DNA of 64,000 nt from Arthrobacter sp. zg-Y1110 (GTDB taxonomy: Bacteria > Actinomycetota > Actinomycetes > Actinomycetales > Micrococcaceae), in assembly GCF_025244865.1 (NCBI RefSeq), contig NZ_CP104272.1, positions 2,790,001-2,854,000 on the forward strand. The letters run 5' to 3'. This document shows positions 1 through 9,094 of this stretch, piece by piece. The notes beneath the pieces were generated by a model, which was given only the letters and a program-made list of their open reading frames with translations, did no database searches and had not been told where the DNA came from. Made by a program: the position numbers and the translations under genes. The stretch's first letter is position 1. Each line of letters begins with the position of its first letter.

Positions 1-765
1 ACGCTGGAACGCCTCGGGATCGACGCCGTTATCGCCATCGGCGGTGAAGGCACCCTCGCAGCCGCCCAGCGGCTCACGGACGCCGGCCTGAAAATTGTCG
101 GCGTGCCCAAGACCGTGGACAACGATCTCGACGCCACCGATTACACCTTCGGGTTCGATACCGCAGTGGAAATTGCCACCGAGGCCTGCGACCGCCTGCG
201 GACCACCGGCGAATCCCACCACCGCTGCATGGTGGCCGAAGTCATGGGCCGGCACGTGGGCTGGATTGCCCTGCACTCCGGCATGGCAGCCGGTGCCCAC
301 GCCATCCTGATTCCCGAGCACCCGGTCAGCATCGACCAGATTGCCCAGTGGGTCAGCGATGCCCGAGACCGCGGCCGTGCCCCGTTGGTGGTTGTTGCCG
401 AAGGTTTCGTCACCACTGATATGGAAACGCCGCACTCGGAGCGGGGCCTCGACAGTTTCGGCCGCCCGCGGCTTGGCGGCATCGGAGAACTGCTGGCGCC
501 GGAAATCGAAGCGCGGACCGGCATTGAAACCCGTGCCACGGTTCTTGGCCACATCCAGCGCGGCGGTGTACCTACGGCCTACGACCGGGTCCTTGCCACC
601 CGACTGGGTATGGCTGCAGTGGATTCGGTGGTGGACAGCCTGTGGGGAACCATGGTGTCGCTGCACGGTACGGACATTGTGCACGTGGGCTTCGAAAAGG
701 CCCTCGGCAATCTCAAAACGGTCCCCGAGCACCGCTACGACGAGGCCGCCATCCTGTTCGGTTAG
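1..765 (+). CDS. pfkA: 6-phosphofructokinase, C-terminal part (5' end outside window)
   Basis: The reading frame is open from base 1, so the gene starts before the window. The 254 residues seen compare with about 340 for the family. It phosphorylates fructose 6-phosphate in cytosolic glycolysis. Fragment residues 14-19 are GGEGTL (phosphoryl-donor loop), 36-43 are PKTVDNDL with the catalytic Asp residues, followed by MGRHVGW and GHIQRGG. Gly follows GGE where PPi-dependent enzymes have Asp, which favours ATP. The Lys in PKT is typical of PPi-type enzymes. This G/K mix is known from actinobacterial ATP-dependent PFKs, so ATP use is inferred rather than certain. No clear terminator follows. Confidence 0.93.
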   Translation, partial: TLERLGIDAVIAIGGEGTLAAAQRLTDAGLKIVGVPKTVDNDLDATDYTFGFDTAVEIATEACDRLRTTGESHHRCMVAEVMGRHVGWIALHSGMAAGAHAILIPEHPVSIDQIAQWVSDARDRGRAPLVVVAEGFVTTDMETPHSERGLDSFGRPRLGGIGELLAPEIEARTGIETRATVLGHIQRGGVPTAYDRVLATRLGMAAVDSVVDSLWGTMVSLHGTDIVHVGFEKALGNLKTVPEHRYDEAAILFG

Positions 766-884
766 GCGCTGCCGGTTCGGCTAGCCGCTGCCGGTTCGGG
801 AGTTCCTGTGCATTTGCTGAGGATTCCGTTTGCGGCGGCAAGGCGTTTGTGTCGCCGCAACTGTCCCGGTGTAGGTTGAAAACC

Positions 885-1601
885 ATGAATCTGGACTCGG
901 GAACCATCGCGATTATCCAGCTGGCCTGGTCCCGCCATCTGGGCTTGGCAGATAATGCCCTGGCGGAGACGGACACCGGCGAACGCATCTACAGCGTTCA
1001 GGACCAGGCCGACACAGCATGCTTCCTGCGCCTTTTCGGCGCCGAGGTTTTCAGCGGCCCCGAATGGGCTGCCGACCGCGCCCGGACCCAAAGCGCTGCG
1101 CAGCTGACCCGCAACTCAGGGCTGATCCAGATGTCCATGGAACACGGCGGACGGGTCCTGGGCGCGGAGCAGCTGTTTTTCGCTGACGCTTTCCCGAGCG
1201 TCATTCCGCTCGACGAGCTTGCCGTCAGCAACGAACCGGCCCTCGCCGTCGCCCTCGAACGGCTCTGCCCTCCGGACGACGTGGCGGAGGCCGGCCTGGC
1301 GGAGAAGGAAGAAGTCTTTGTCCTGGTGGATGACACCCAGGACGAACCGCGTCCCGTGGCAGGTGCGGGATACAGCATCACCGACGGAATCCTGGCGGAC
1401 ATGAGCGTTCTGACCGCCCCGGGCCACCGGTTGCGCGGGCTGGGCAGCTACATCAGTTCGGTGGCCCTCGAGGATGCCATGGCAGGCGGCTTGATCCCGC
1501 AGTGGCGGGCCCGGCTGGACAACGTAGGCGCCGCCAGGACCGCAGTGGGCTCCGGTTTCATCCCCGCCGGCAGCCGCACCTCCGTGGCTCTGAACGCCTA
1601 G
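885..1601 (+). CDS. GNAT-family acetyltransferase-like protein
   Basis: A 238-residue protein. The ATG at 885 is preferred over in-frame starts further upstream, which would run back into the pfkA end. The C-terminal third (about residues 165-235) looks like a GNAT acetyl-CoA fold: a strand MSVLTAP, then a loop RLRGLGSYIS matching the R/Q-x-x-G-x-G/A pyrophosphate-binding pattern, then a helix and a final strand GFIPAG. The N-terminal part is acidic and matches nothing I recognise. Substrate unknown. It could also be a degenerate GNAT without catalysis. Confidence 0.7.
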   Translation: MNLDSGTIAIIQLAWSRHLGLADNALAETDTGERIYSVQDQADTACFLRLFGAEVFSGPEWAADRARTQSAAQLTRNSGLIQMSMEHGGRVLGAEQLFFADAFPSVIPLDELAVSNEPALAVALERLCPPDDVAEAGLAEKEEVFVLVDDTQDEPRPVAGAGYSITDGILADMSVLTAPGHRLRGLGSYISSVALEDAMAGGLIPQWRARLDNVGAARTAVGSGFIPAGSRTSVALNA

Positions 1602-1617
1602 GCGCGACGCACCCGCG

Positions 1618-2019
1618 CTAACCGAGCAGGTCCAGCATTTCCTGCCGCTTGAAGAACCCGGCAGTGTCCCGCCCGGTGGGCGATCCCGCATCGGGATCCG
1701 CACCGGCTTCCGCCAGGATGCGGAAGATCTCCACGTACCCCTTGAACGCGGCACCGGCAAGCGGTGTCTGGCCGCGGTCATTCTGCGTGTTGACATCCGC
1801 ACCCCGTTCCACCAGCAGGGCGGTCAGCTCCGCGTGGCCGTGGTACGAGGCCAGCATCAGCAGGTTGTCTCCCGAGCCGTTCGTCAGGTTCACGGGCACG
1901 CCGGCGTCGAGGTAGCGGCGGATCCCTTCGGTATCGCCGGCACGCGCAGCATCGAAAACCAAGCCTGCGAGCTCGATAACATCATCATCGATTTGGGGGC
2001 GGGATTCGGGGGTGCTCAT
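1618..2019 (-). CDS. ankyrin-repeat protein
   Basis: A 133-residue protein. The ATG at 2019 follows a good AGGAG at 6-nt spacing, so in-frame starts further upstream are rejected. After a short leader come about three ankyrin repeats: residues ~14-45, then SGDNLLMLASYHGHAELTALL, then RGQTPLAGAAFKGYVEIFRIL. Each has the typical TPL/LLMLA and GAD turns. Small ankyrin proteins are adaptor or inhibitor partners. In some bacteria such proteins accompany catalases, but no such neighbour is adjacent here. Function unknown. Likely cytosolic, as there is no signal peptide. Confidence 0.85.
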   Translation of the reverse strand: MSTPESRPQIDDDVIELAGLVFDAARAGDTEGIRRYLDAGVPVNLTNGSGDNLLMLASYHGHAELTALLVERGADVNTQNDRGQTPLAGAAFKGYVEIFRILAEAGADPDAGSPTGRDTAGFFKRQEMLDLLG

Positions 2020-2078
2020 GGTGCTCCTGGGGGTATTGATTTTTCTGGCTGTCATTTTTGCGGAAAAGAAGCTTGCGG

Positions 2079-3170
2079 TCAGCGCCGCGGTGCCTTCAGG
2101 AAGCCCGAGGCGCGTCCCACCACGGCTCCCGCATCCGGCGCCACGATGGGTTCCTGCGCGGCGGCGTAGAGCTCTCCGTCGTCGTTCACTACCAGCTGCA
2201 CGGACGGATCCACGGACCGCTTCACCACTGCCAGGCCCACGGGGCCCATTTCGTAGTGGGCACCAACCGAGGTCAGCGTGCCGATCTGCCGCTCCCCCAG
2301 CAGAACCGGGCTGCCGGCGGCCGGAAGGGTGTGCTGCGAACCGTCCAGCTGCAGGAAGACCAGCCGGCGGGGCGGGTGGCCCAGGTTGTGTACCCGCGCC
2401 ACGGTTTCCTGGCCTTTGTAGCAGCCCTTGGCCAGGTGCACGGCGGTGCGGATCAGGTCCAGCTCGTGCGGGATGGTTTTCTCGTCCGTCTCCGCTCCCA
2501 GCCGTGGGCGCCAGGCGGCGATGCGCAGTGCCTCGGAAGCCATGGAGCCGGCCAGGGTGCGCCCGGAAGCGTCCATTGCGGCCTCGAACTCCGCCCGCGG
2601 AATCAGGTACTCGTACCAGGGCCGCTCCAGCCCGGGGTGGGCCTCTTCCGGCACGGCGGTGTAGGCAAACCCGCCGGCACCAATGTGCGGCCAGGGATCG
2701 GTCCACCGCAGGTACTGCTCCCACTGCGGCACCTCAACCGTCGCACCGGCCACGGCCCACTGGTCCGTGACGTCTGCGATTTCGACCCGGAGCATGAACT
2801 TCATGCGCTGCAGCCACTCGGTCAGGCCCGGCGCTTCAGCGGATTCGACGAGCAGCCAGGACGTGGCGCCGTCGTCGATGATCCGCGCGTCATAGTCGAT
2901 CCGACCCTGCACGCTGAGCAGCAGCAGCTCCGAGCTCACGCCTGGCTGAAGATCCGCCACCTGCTGGGAGGACAGCGTGTTCAGCCAGCTGAGGCGGTCG
3001 GGGCCGGACACGGTGACCACGCCGCGGAAGGAAAGGTCGACGACGGCGCTGCCGCGTGCAAGGTCGCGCTGTTCACGGAGCGGATCGCCGTAGTGCGAGG
3101 CCGTACCGGCGTCGAGTCCGCCGGCTTCAACGGCGCCGTGGCGGGAAAGCAGGGGGCTGGAATACGTCAT
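2079..3170 (-). CDS. ygfZ: folate-binding protein YgfZ/GcvT-like
   Basis: A 363-residue member of the YgfZ family, which resembles the aminomethyltransferase GcvT but acts in tetrahydrofolate-dependent maintenance of certain iron-sulfur enzymes. The signature K-G-C-Y-x-G-Q-E is present at residues 248-255 with its conserved Cys250. The N-terminal half has the GcvT-like fold (GPDRLSWLNTLSSQQV, residues 57-71). It lies downstream of the nitrobindin-like gene on the same strand with a 61-bp gap. The stop is 59 bp from the ankyrin gene start, so the three may share a transcript. Confidence 0.92.
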   Translation of the reverse strand: MTYSSPLLSRHGAVEAGGLDAGTASHYGDPLREQRDLARGSAVVDLSFRGVVTVSGPDRLSWLNTLSSQQVADLQPGVSSELLLLSVQGRIDYDARIIDDGATSWLLVESAEAPGLTEWLQRMKFMLRVEIADVTDQWAVAGATVEVPQWEQYLRWTDPWPHIGAGGFAYTAVPEEAHPGLERPWYEYLIPRAEFEAAMDASGRTLAGSMASEALRIAAWRPRLGAETDEKTIPHELDLIRTAVHLAKGCYKGQETVARVHNLGHPPRRLVFLQLDGSQHTLPAAGSPVLLGERQIGTLTSVGAHYEMGPVGLAVVKRSVDPSVQLVVNDDGELYAAAQEPIVAPDAGAVVGRASGFLKAPRR

Positions 3171-3231
3171 ATCAGGTGCAACGTCCTAGCGGCTCGGGCC
3201 TATTCCTCCGGCCGGCTTTGCCGGTTTTGTT

Positions 3232-3831
3232 TTAGGAGGTCTTGTTCAGGATGGCCGAGGCATGGGCCTTCAGGGCCTCGCCCTCGGAGGCAACGTCCCA
3301 GCGCCAGTAAAGGTCGCCGTTGACCAGTCCGTAGATCCGGGTGGCTGCGGAGTATTCCTTGGAGTTCACGCCGCGCATCACCACATCGGTGCTCAACTGG
3401 ATCTGCGGTCCCTTGATCTGCCCGTAATACAGCTCAGCGATGCCTCCGGGGTGCACGATGGTGGCGGTGATATCGAAACCACCGGCGTCGTTGCGCAGCT
3501 CCTCGACCTCGTCAGCGCTGCGGAGCGCCGGCACGATATCCGCCGGAACCAGGCCGGGCCCGCCGTCGGCGTCGTTGAGGGGGCGGTCGAGGGCCCAGAA
3601 CCCGGTCTCGACGGCCAGCGGCCGCAGGCGGGTGCCCTGCTCATCGGTGAGCCAGCTTTCCGCTGTGTACTGCAGGTACGGCAGGCCGTTCTGGGTGAAC
3701 GTGACCTTCTGTGTGAAGTGCTCCGAATCAGCCTCGCCCTCACCCAGCCGTCCGGAACCCTCCCAGGTGCCGAGGAGCCAGGACAGCGGTACCAGTTCCG
3801 GGGTCAGATCGGTGGGGATCTCCATTGGCAT
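3232..3831 (-). CDS. nitrobindin-like heme-binding beta-barrel protein (FABP family, DUF1794)
   Basis: A 199-residue homologue of the mycobacterial Rv2717c type. LLGTWEGSGRL near residue 20 is the GxWxGxG signature of the barrel. HASAIL near the C-terminus places a His at about residue 190, the expected proximal heme ligand of nitrobindins. These small cytosolic barrels bind ferric heme and can convert peroxynitrite or bind NO. The physiological role is unproven. Start ATG at 3831 has AAGGAC about 9 nt upstream. Confidence 0.88.
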   Translation of the reverse strand: MPMEIPTDLTPELVPLSWLLGTWEGSGRLGEGEADSEHFTQKVTFTQNGLPYLQYTAESWLTDEQGTRLRPLAVETGFWALDRPLNDADGGPGLVPADIVPALRSADEVEELRNDAGGFDITATIVHPGGIAELYYGQIKGPQIQLSTDVVMRGVNSKEYSAATRIYGLVNGDLYWRWDVASEGEALKAHASAILNKTS

Positions 3832-3883
3832 GGTGGAACCTGTCCTTCGATGTAACGGGTGGCTGGTGCCGGCGGGCGAAGCC

Positions 3884-3917
3884 GGTGTTTACTTCTGGCC
3901 GGTGTTTACTTCTGGCC
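3884..3917. repeat. 17-bp perfect tandem duplication across a stop codon
   Basis: The 17-mer GGTGTTTACTTCTGGCC occurs at 3884-3900 and again immediately at 3901-3917. The second copy contains the last codons and stop of the microprotein gene at 3906-4013. The first copy lies just past that stop and repeats the same Gln-Lys-stop codons. It looks like a replication-slippage duplication. Confidence 0.95.
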
Positions 3918-4013
3918 CTTGTACAGGCGGGAGATAACCAGTGCAGCGAATCCGGCCATCGCGAGGCCGGTGATGCCCAGCAGGGCAATAAAGAAAATTT
4001 CGAGAGCAACCAT
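3906..4013 (-). CDS. 35-residue single-span membrane microprotein
   Basis: The frame runs ATG (4013) to TAA (3906-3908). It encodes a short acidic start (MVALE), one strongly hydrophobic stretch from about residue 5 to 28 with a small-residue face (GITGLAMAGFAAL), and a basic tail SRLYKGQK. That is a typical single transmembrane helix with a positive cytoplasmic end. It is too short for most gene callers. It sits upstream of the nitrobindin-like gene on the same strand. The last codons and stop are tandemly duplicated. Function unknown. The start has no strong Shine-Dalgarno sequence. Confidence 0.6.
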   Translation of the reverse strand: MVALEIFFIALLGITGLAMAGFAALVISRLYKGQK

Positions 4014-4143
4014 GGCTACATCCTAACGCGCGGGAGGAACAGTTTCCTTCCCGCCATTCGATCATGACAGGGACCTGCGGGCCAAACCCCGCCGGGGTTT
4101 CAAACGCCGCCGCCCAACGCCGCTGTTCGGGAAACGCAGCTGT

Positions 4144-4887
4144 TTAGAAAGCCAGGAGCCGTCCGAGGAAGTAGACCACGGATCCGAGGGTAACCACCGG
4201 AGCCAGGCCCAGCGCCAGGCGTCCCGCCGCATTGGACGCATCGTTGCGGGAAAGGGCCAGCCGGCGGAACGCCATCACGACGGCGGCTATCACCACGCCG
4301 CTGAAAGCTGCTGCCTGCCAGGAAACGCCGGCCACGGCCAGGGCCACCAGGGCTGCGGTCAGGCCGCCGGCGAGCAGGCCCAGCGGTGCGGCCATCCGGT
4401 CCGGGAGCGGAATGAGCGTCACGGCCACGGCTGCCAATGCGGCGCCGCCGGCCACGCTCAGGAGTGCGGGATTCCCGTCGGTGCCGGCCAAACGGTCAGC
4501 GGCCACCCAGCCGGAGCCCATGGCGGTAACCAGCACGCCTGAGATGATGCCGACGATGGATTCGAGCCGGTGCGCCTGCCCGGTGCCGCGGAGCAGCTGG
4601 ATCAGGAAGACTGCTCCCACACCTACGGCGACGGCGGCCGGCAACCAGGTCAGCATGGCCGCGGCTGGCGCGAAGTACGCGGCCGCCACTGCTCCGGCGC
4701 CTACCAGGCCCAGGGTTGCGCCCTGTGTCTTGCGGGCAGGCACCCCTATCAGGTGCGGCCAGCAGACGCCGGTGAGGACGGCGGCCAGACCGCTGATCAC
4801 GGCCACCGCGGACACGGACAGGTAGGAAGCGCTCACGATACCGATAATGGCAAGCGCCGCCGGCACCGCTAAGCTCCAAAGTTTCAC
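4144..4887 (-). CDS. polytopic membrane protein, unknown function
   Basis: A 247-residue protein made almost entirely of hydrophobic segments, about eight by eye: residues 5-25, 26-45, 57-78, 80-100, 108-130, 140-160, 167-205 and 222-244. They are separated by short charged loops. It has no transporter motif I recognise and no catalytic residues. Its start at 4887 is 142 bp from the divergent glnR start, so they share an upstream region. It could be a permease-like or structural membrane protein. Confidence 0.75.
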   Translation of the reverse strand: MKLWSLAVPAALAIIGIVSASYLSVSAVAVISGLAAVLTGVCWPHLIGVPARKTQGATLGLVGAGAVAAAYFAPAAAMLTWLPAAVAVGVGAVFLIQLLRGTGQAHRLESIVGIISGVLVTAMGSGWVAADRLAGTDGNPALLSVAGGAALAAVAVTLIPLPDRMAAPLGLLAGGLTAALVALAVAGVSWQAAAFSGVVIAAVVMAFRRLALSRNDASNAAGRLALGLAPVVTLGSVVYFLGRLLAF

Positions 4888-4950
4888 CCTAGTTATCCTG
4901 CCTTATTACGGCGTCCAGAAGAAAAACGACAGGCCCGTTACCTCGATGGG

Positions 4951-4956
4951 TATACT
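4951..4956 (+). promoter_or_regulatory. candidate -10 element for glnR
   Basis: TATACT lies 74 bp before the glnR start. ACGACA at 4926-4931 is a poor -35 match at an over-long 19-nt spacing. By eye this is the best promoter-like sequence in the divergent region. It is unproven. Confidence 0.35.
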
Positions 4957-5029
4957 TTCGATCACTTCAAGCCAAGCGGATCGGCGAAGGAAACCGCCCG
5001 ATGGTGTGCGCCCAACATTCGGAGGACCT

Positions 5030-5734
5030 ATGTCGCACATTTTGCTTCTTACCAACAGCTCGGGTTCCTCGGTTCACGTCCTGCCCGCCCTGGAGCTCCT
5101 GAACCATAAGGTCCATGTGGTGCCGGCGGAACCTACGGCCCTGTTGGACACCGATCCCAGTGACGTCATCCTGGTGGATGCCCGCAGGGATCTCGTTGGC
5201 GCGCGGTCCCTGACCCAGCTGCTGAAAGCCACGGGCCTGGGCACGCCTCTTCTCCTTATCCTCACGGAGGGCGGAATGGCTGCCGTCGCCCCCAACTGGC
5301 TGGCTGACGACGTCATCCTCGATTCCGCCGGCCCGGCCGAGCTGGAAGCGCGGCTGCGCCTGGCGGCGGCCCGCGGCGTCGGGACAGTCGAGGCTCCTTC
5401 CACCGAGATCCGCGCCTCCGGCGTCGTCATCGACGAGGCCAGCTACACCGCCCGCGTGAACGGCACGGCCCTGAACCTGACCTATAAGGAGTTCGAACTC
5501 CTTAAATACCTGGCTCAGCATCCCGGCCGCGTGTTCACCCGAGACCAGCTGCTCCACGAGGTGTGGGGCTACGACTACTACGGCGGCACCCGGACCGTCG
5601 ACGTCCATGTACGGCGGCTGCGGGCCAAGCTGGGGCCGGACCATGAGACGCTGATCGGCACGGTGCGGAACGTCGGTTACCGGTTCACCCGCTCGCGGGC
5701 CGAAACCACGGCAGCCGCCAGCCAGGACGCCTGA
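5030..5734 (+). CDS. glnR: GlnR-type response regulator, OmpR family
   Basis: A 234-residue regulator. The ATG at 5030 is chosen because GGAGG lies at 5021-5025. Residues 1-110 form an atypical receiver domain ([15 protein letters not shown], then [11 protein letters not shown]). Residues 130-225 form an OmpR winged helix with [35 protein letters not shown] and a C-terminal VGYRF hairpin. Actinobacterial GlnR is an orphan regulator of nitrogen genes (glnA, amt, nir) that works without a classic phosphorylation cascade. The following mycothiol synthase gene repeats the mycobacterial Rv0818-Rv0819 order, which supports the call. An ammonium transporter that could be a target lies at 31 kb. Confidence 0.88.
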   Translation: MSHILLLTNSSGSSVHVLPALELLNHKVHVVPAEPTALLDTDPSDVILVDARRDLVGARSLTQLLKATGLGTPLLLILTEGGMAAVAPNWLADDVILDSAGPAELEARLRLAAARGVGTVEAPSTEIRASGVVIDEASYTARVNGTALNLTYKEFELLKYLAQHPGRVFTRDQLLHEVWGYDYYGGTRTVDVHVRRLRAKLGPDHETLIGTVRNVGYRFTRSRAETTAAASQDA

Positions 5735-5793
5735 GTGCTGCTCCCGCGGCGCCGCGCCCTGCGCAGGGGCACCAGCCGCGCTAGGCTTTCGGC

Positions 5794-6777
5794 ATGAGTG
5801 AAGAACCGCAGACAGCCTGGCCCGTAGTCGAGACCCGCGGCACGCCCGAGCCCGCCGCCCTCGCCGACATCCTGCAACTGGCGTCCGCCGCGCAGGACTC
5901 GGACGGCAACCCGCCGCTGTCCGAGCAGACGCTCGTGGACCTGCGCTCCCCCGACGCCGACCCGGACACCCTCTCCGTCTTCACCACCTATGCCAGTGAT
6001 TCCGATTCCGATACCGGCAGCGGGCAATGGCTGGCCGGCGTCGCCGTCCTGGTATCCGAAACTCCGCAGGATCCGGGGGTGCTCGAACTGGTGGTACACC
6101 CGAACTACCGCAACCAGGGCGTCGGCACGGCCCTTGCAGCCGCAGTGCAGGATGCGGTGCGGGACAGCCCGTCCGACGTCGATCCCCGGCCCGCTGCCTG
6201 GTCGCATGGAAACCACGAGGCGGCCGTGGAGCTCGCCGCCCGCTTCGGCTACCGTCCCGTCCGTGACCTGTGGAAGATGCGCCTGAGCCGGTCCAACGCC
6301 TCGCTGCCGGAAACGCAGTTCCCCGCCGGGGTGTCCGTCCGTCCCTTTGAACCCGGCAAGGACGAGCGCGCCTGGCTGGACGTCAACGCCGCAGCCTTTG
6401 CCCACCACCCGGAGCAGGGGTCCATGAGCCTTGCCGATCTGCAGGCCCGCATGGACGAGGATTGGTTTGACCCGGCCGGATTCCTCCTGGCCGTGGACGA
6501 GGAAGGCACAATCCTCGGATTCCACTGGACCAAGGTCCACCCCGGCGCCGGAGGGCACCCGCCCATCGGCGAAGTGTATGTGGTCGGCGTAAGCCCCGAG
6601 GCGCAGGGCCGGGGGCTCGGAAAAGCCCTGACGGTAGCCGGAATCCAGCACCTGCACGCGGCGGGACTGGACGCCGTCATGCTGTATGTCGACGCCGACA
6701 ACACCGCCGCCGTCGCCCTGTACCGCCGGCTCGGCTTCGTCCGCTGGGACCAGGACGTGATGTACGCACCCGCATAG
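5794..6777 (+). CDS. mshD: mycothiol synthase (tandem GNAT acetyltransferase)
   Basis: A 327-residue protein with two GNAT domains. It acetylates Cys-GlcN-Ins, the last step of mycothiol synthesis. The N-terminal domain has [15 protein letters not shown] (about residue 101) and the C-terminal domain has [17 protein letters not shown] (about 264), the two acetyl-CoA loops. The C-terminal motifs [14 protein letters not shown] and [20 protein letters not shown] are family-typical. It starts 59 bp after glnR and runs in the same direction. Confidence 0.93.
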   Translation: MSEEPQTAWPVVETRGTPEPAALADILQLASAAQDSDGNPPLSEQTLVDLRSPDADPDTLSVFTTYASDSDSDTGSGQWLAGVAVLVSETPQDPGVLELVVHPNYRNQGVGTALAAAVQDAVRDSPSDVDPRPAAWSHGNHEAAVELAARFGYRPVRDLWKMRLSRSNASLPETQFPAGVSVRPFEPGKDERAWLDVNAAAFAHHPEQGSMSLADLQARMDEDWFDPAGFLLAVDEEGTILGFHWTKVHPGAGGHPPIGEVYVVGVSPEAQGRGLGKALTVAGIQHLHAAGLDAVMLYVDADNTAAVALYRRLGFVRWDQDVMYAPA

Positions 6778-6868
6778 GGTGCGTACAGCTTGTAATGTTG
6801 TTTGCAGGGCCAGGCGGTCCGCCCGTTACGCCTGCCCTGATCCGCCGCCAGCACCTCAGGGAGACACT

Positions 6869-9094
6869 ATGAGTTTCGATACCGACGCAGAGCCCCGCTC
6901 GACCTTCGGGTCCGCAGAGGCGATGTCGGCACCGCGGGCCACCCAGGACCGCATCGACATCCCGGACTTCGGTCCCGCCCTTGTTCCCAGCGGAGATATC
7001 ACGCCGGAACGGTTCCTGGACCGGGAGATCAGCTGGCTGCACTTCAACGCCAGGGTCCTGGAACTCGCTGAAGACCCTGAGCTGTACCTGTTGGAACGGG
7101 TGAACTTCCTGTCCATCTTCGCCTCCAACCTCGACGAGTTCTTCATGGTCCGGGTTGCCGGCCTCAAGCGCCGCATCGCGACCGGCCTGGCGGTTCCCTC
7201 CGCCGCAGGCCAGAGCCCGATTGAACAGCTCGAGGAAATCGTGGCGGCGGGCTACCGGCTGCAGCAGCGCCATGCGGACGTCTTCGCCAGCCAGATCCGG
7301 CCGGCCCTGGCGGAAGAGCAGATCTACCTGGTCAGCTGGGACGAACTGGACGACGCCGCCAAGGCGAGCCTGCACAAGCAGTTCGCTTCGAAGGTCTTCC
7401 CCATCCTGACTCCCCTTGCCGTGGACCCGGCCCACCCCTTCCCGTACATTTCCGGCCTCTCCCTGAACCTGGCCGTGGTGGTCCGCAACCCGGTCAGCGG
7501 CAAGGAATTCTTTGCACGCGTGAAGGTTCCGGACCAGCTCCCCCGCCTCATCTCCGTGGACGGGCCCCGCGCGGGCAACGTGGCCGGACGCACGGCCCGG
7601 TTCATCGCGCTTGAAGACATCATTGCCCAGCATCTGGACCAGCTCTTCCCGGGCATGGACGTTATTGAGCACTACACCTTCCGCGTGACCCGCAACGAAG
7701 ACCTCGAGGTGGAAGAGGACGACGCCGAGAACCTCCTGCAGGCCCTGGAAAAGGAACTGCTGCGGCGCCGCTTCGGACCGCCCGTGCGCCTGGAAGTCAC
7801 CCCGGAGATGAACCCGAATATCCGGGAACTGCTCGAACGCGAGCTGGGCGTGGAATCGGACGAGGTCTATGTCCTGCCCGCGCCGCTGGACCTCCGCGGC
7901 CTTTCCCCGATCAGCCGGATCGACCGGCCGGACCTGCACTATCCGAAGCAGGTGCCGCACACCAACCGCCACCTGAAGGAGTCCGAGACTTCGAAGCCGG
8001 CGAACGTGTTCGCGGCCATGCGCCGTCGGGACATCCTCCTGCACCATCCGTACGATTCCTTCTCGACGTCCGTCCAGGCGTTCCTGGAGCAGGCGGCCGC
8101 CGATCCGCGGGTGCAGGCCATCAAGCAGACGCTGTACCGCACCTCCGGCGATTCGCCCATCGTTGACGCCCTGATCGACGCCGCCGAGGCCGGCAAGCAG
8201 GTCCTGGCACTGGTGGAAATCAAGGCCCGGTTCGACGAACAGGCCAACATTTCCTGGGCGCGCAAGCTGGAGCAGGCCGGTGTGCACGTGGTGTACGGCA
8301 TCGTGGGCCTGAAGACGCACTGCAAGCTGTCGCTGGTGGTCCGGCAGGAAGTGGACGGGCTGCGCCGCTACTGCCATATCGGCACGGGCAACTACCATCC
8401 GCGCACCGCCCGCTACTACGAGGACCTGGGCCTGCTGACCGCCAACGAGCAGGTGGGCGAAGACCTGACGAAGCTGTTCAACCAGCTCTCCGGCTACGCG
8501 CCGAAGTCCACGTTCAAGCGGCTGCTCGTGGCTCCCCGCTCGGTCCGGTCCGGACTGATTGACCGGATTGAGCGCGAAATCGCGAACAAGAAGGCCGGCC
8601 TCAGCGCACGCGTGATTATCAAGGTCAACTCCATGGTGGACGAGGCGATCATCGACTCCCTCTACCGTGCTTCCCAGGCGGGGGTCCGGGTGGACGTCAT
8701 TGTCCGCGGAATCTGCTCGGTCCGTCCGGGCGTACCCGGCCTGAGCGAGAACATCACCGTACGCTCGGTGCTGGGCCGCTTCCTGGAGCACTCCCGGGTG
8801 TTCGCCTTTGCCAACGGCGGCGACCCGGTGGTCTTCATCGGATCGGCGGACATGATGCACCGCAACCTGGACCGCCGCGTGGAGGCCCTGGTCCAGCTGG
8901 TGGCCCGCGACGACGTCGCCGATCTGATCGGCCTGATGGACCGGTACATGGATCCCGGCACGGCGAGTTGGCACCTGGATCCGGAGGGCGCCTGGATCCG
9001 CCACCACAAGGACGAGGAAGGCAACCCGCTGCAGGACGTGCAGTCCTGGCTGCTGGCGTCCCGTTCCCGCCAGCGCTCCGTGGCTCGGCGCTGA
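6869..9094 (+). CDS. ppk1: polyphosphate kinase 1
   Basis: A 741-residue enzyme that reversibly transfers the gamma-phosphate of ATP onto polyphosphate. The ATG at 6869 follows CAGGGAG. Visible in order: the N-domain ([19 protein letters not shown], then [22 protein letters not shown]), the head domain, and two phospholipase D-like catalytic domains. The first of these contains [11 protein letters not shown] with the His expected to be phosphorylated. The second contains [19 protein letters not shown]. The stop TGA overlaps the mutT1 ATG, so the two are translationally coupled. This order also occurs in mycobacteria (ppk1-mutT1). Confidence 0.97.
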   Translation: MSFDTDAEPRSTFGSAEAMSAPRATQDRIDIPDFGPALVPSGDITPERFLDREISWLHFNARVLELAEDPELYLLERVNFLSIFASNLDEFFMVRVAGLKRRIATGLAVPSAAGQSPIEQLEEIVAAGYRLQQRHADVFASQIRPALAEEQIYLVSWDELDDAAKASLHKQFASKVFPILTPLAVDPAHPFPYISGLSLNLAVVVRNPVSGKEFFARVKVPDQLPRLISVDGPRAGNVAGRTARFIALEDIIAQHLDQLFPGMDVIEHYTFRVTRNEDLEVEEDDAENLLQALEKELLRRRFGPPVRLEVTPEMNPNIRELLERELGVESDEVYVLPAPLDLRGLSPISRIDRPDLHYPKQVPHTNRHLKESETSKPANVFAAMRRRDILLHHPYDSFSTSVQAFLEQAAADPRVQAIKQTLYRTSGDSPIVDALIDAAEAGKQVLALVEIKARFDEQANISWARKLEQAGVHVVYGIVGLKTHCKLSLVVRQEVDGLRRYCHIGTGNYHPRTARYYEDLGLLTANEQVGEDLTKLFNQLSGYAPKSTFKRLLVAPRSVRSGLIDRIEREIANKKAGLSARVIIKVNSMVDEAIIDSLYRASQAGVRVDVIVRGICSVRPGVPGLSENITVRSVLGRFLEHSRVFAFANGGDPVVFIGSADMMHRNLDRRVEALVQLVARDDVADLIGLMDRYMDPGTASWHLDPEGAWIRHHKDEEGNPLQDVQSWLLASRSRQRSVARR

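Noticed and set aside
1618..2724. 368-residue version of the ankyrin gene starting far upstream
   Set aside because: The extension runs over ygfZ on the same strand in another frame. A good ribosome site precedes the ATG at 2019.
3212..3231. Plus-strand hairpin CCGGC/GCCGG followed by a T-rich run
   Set aside because: No plus-strand gene ends here. It lies between two minus-strand genes and is probably incidental.
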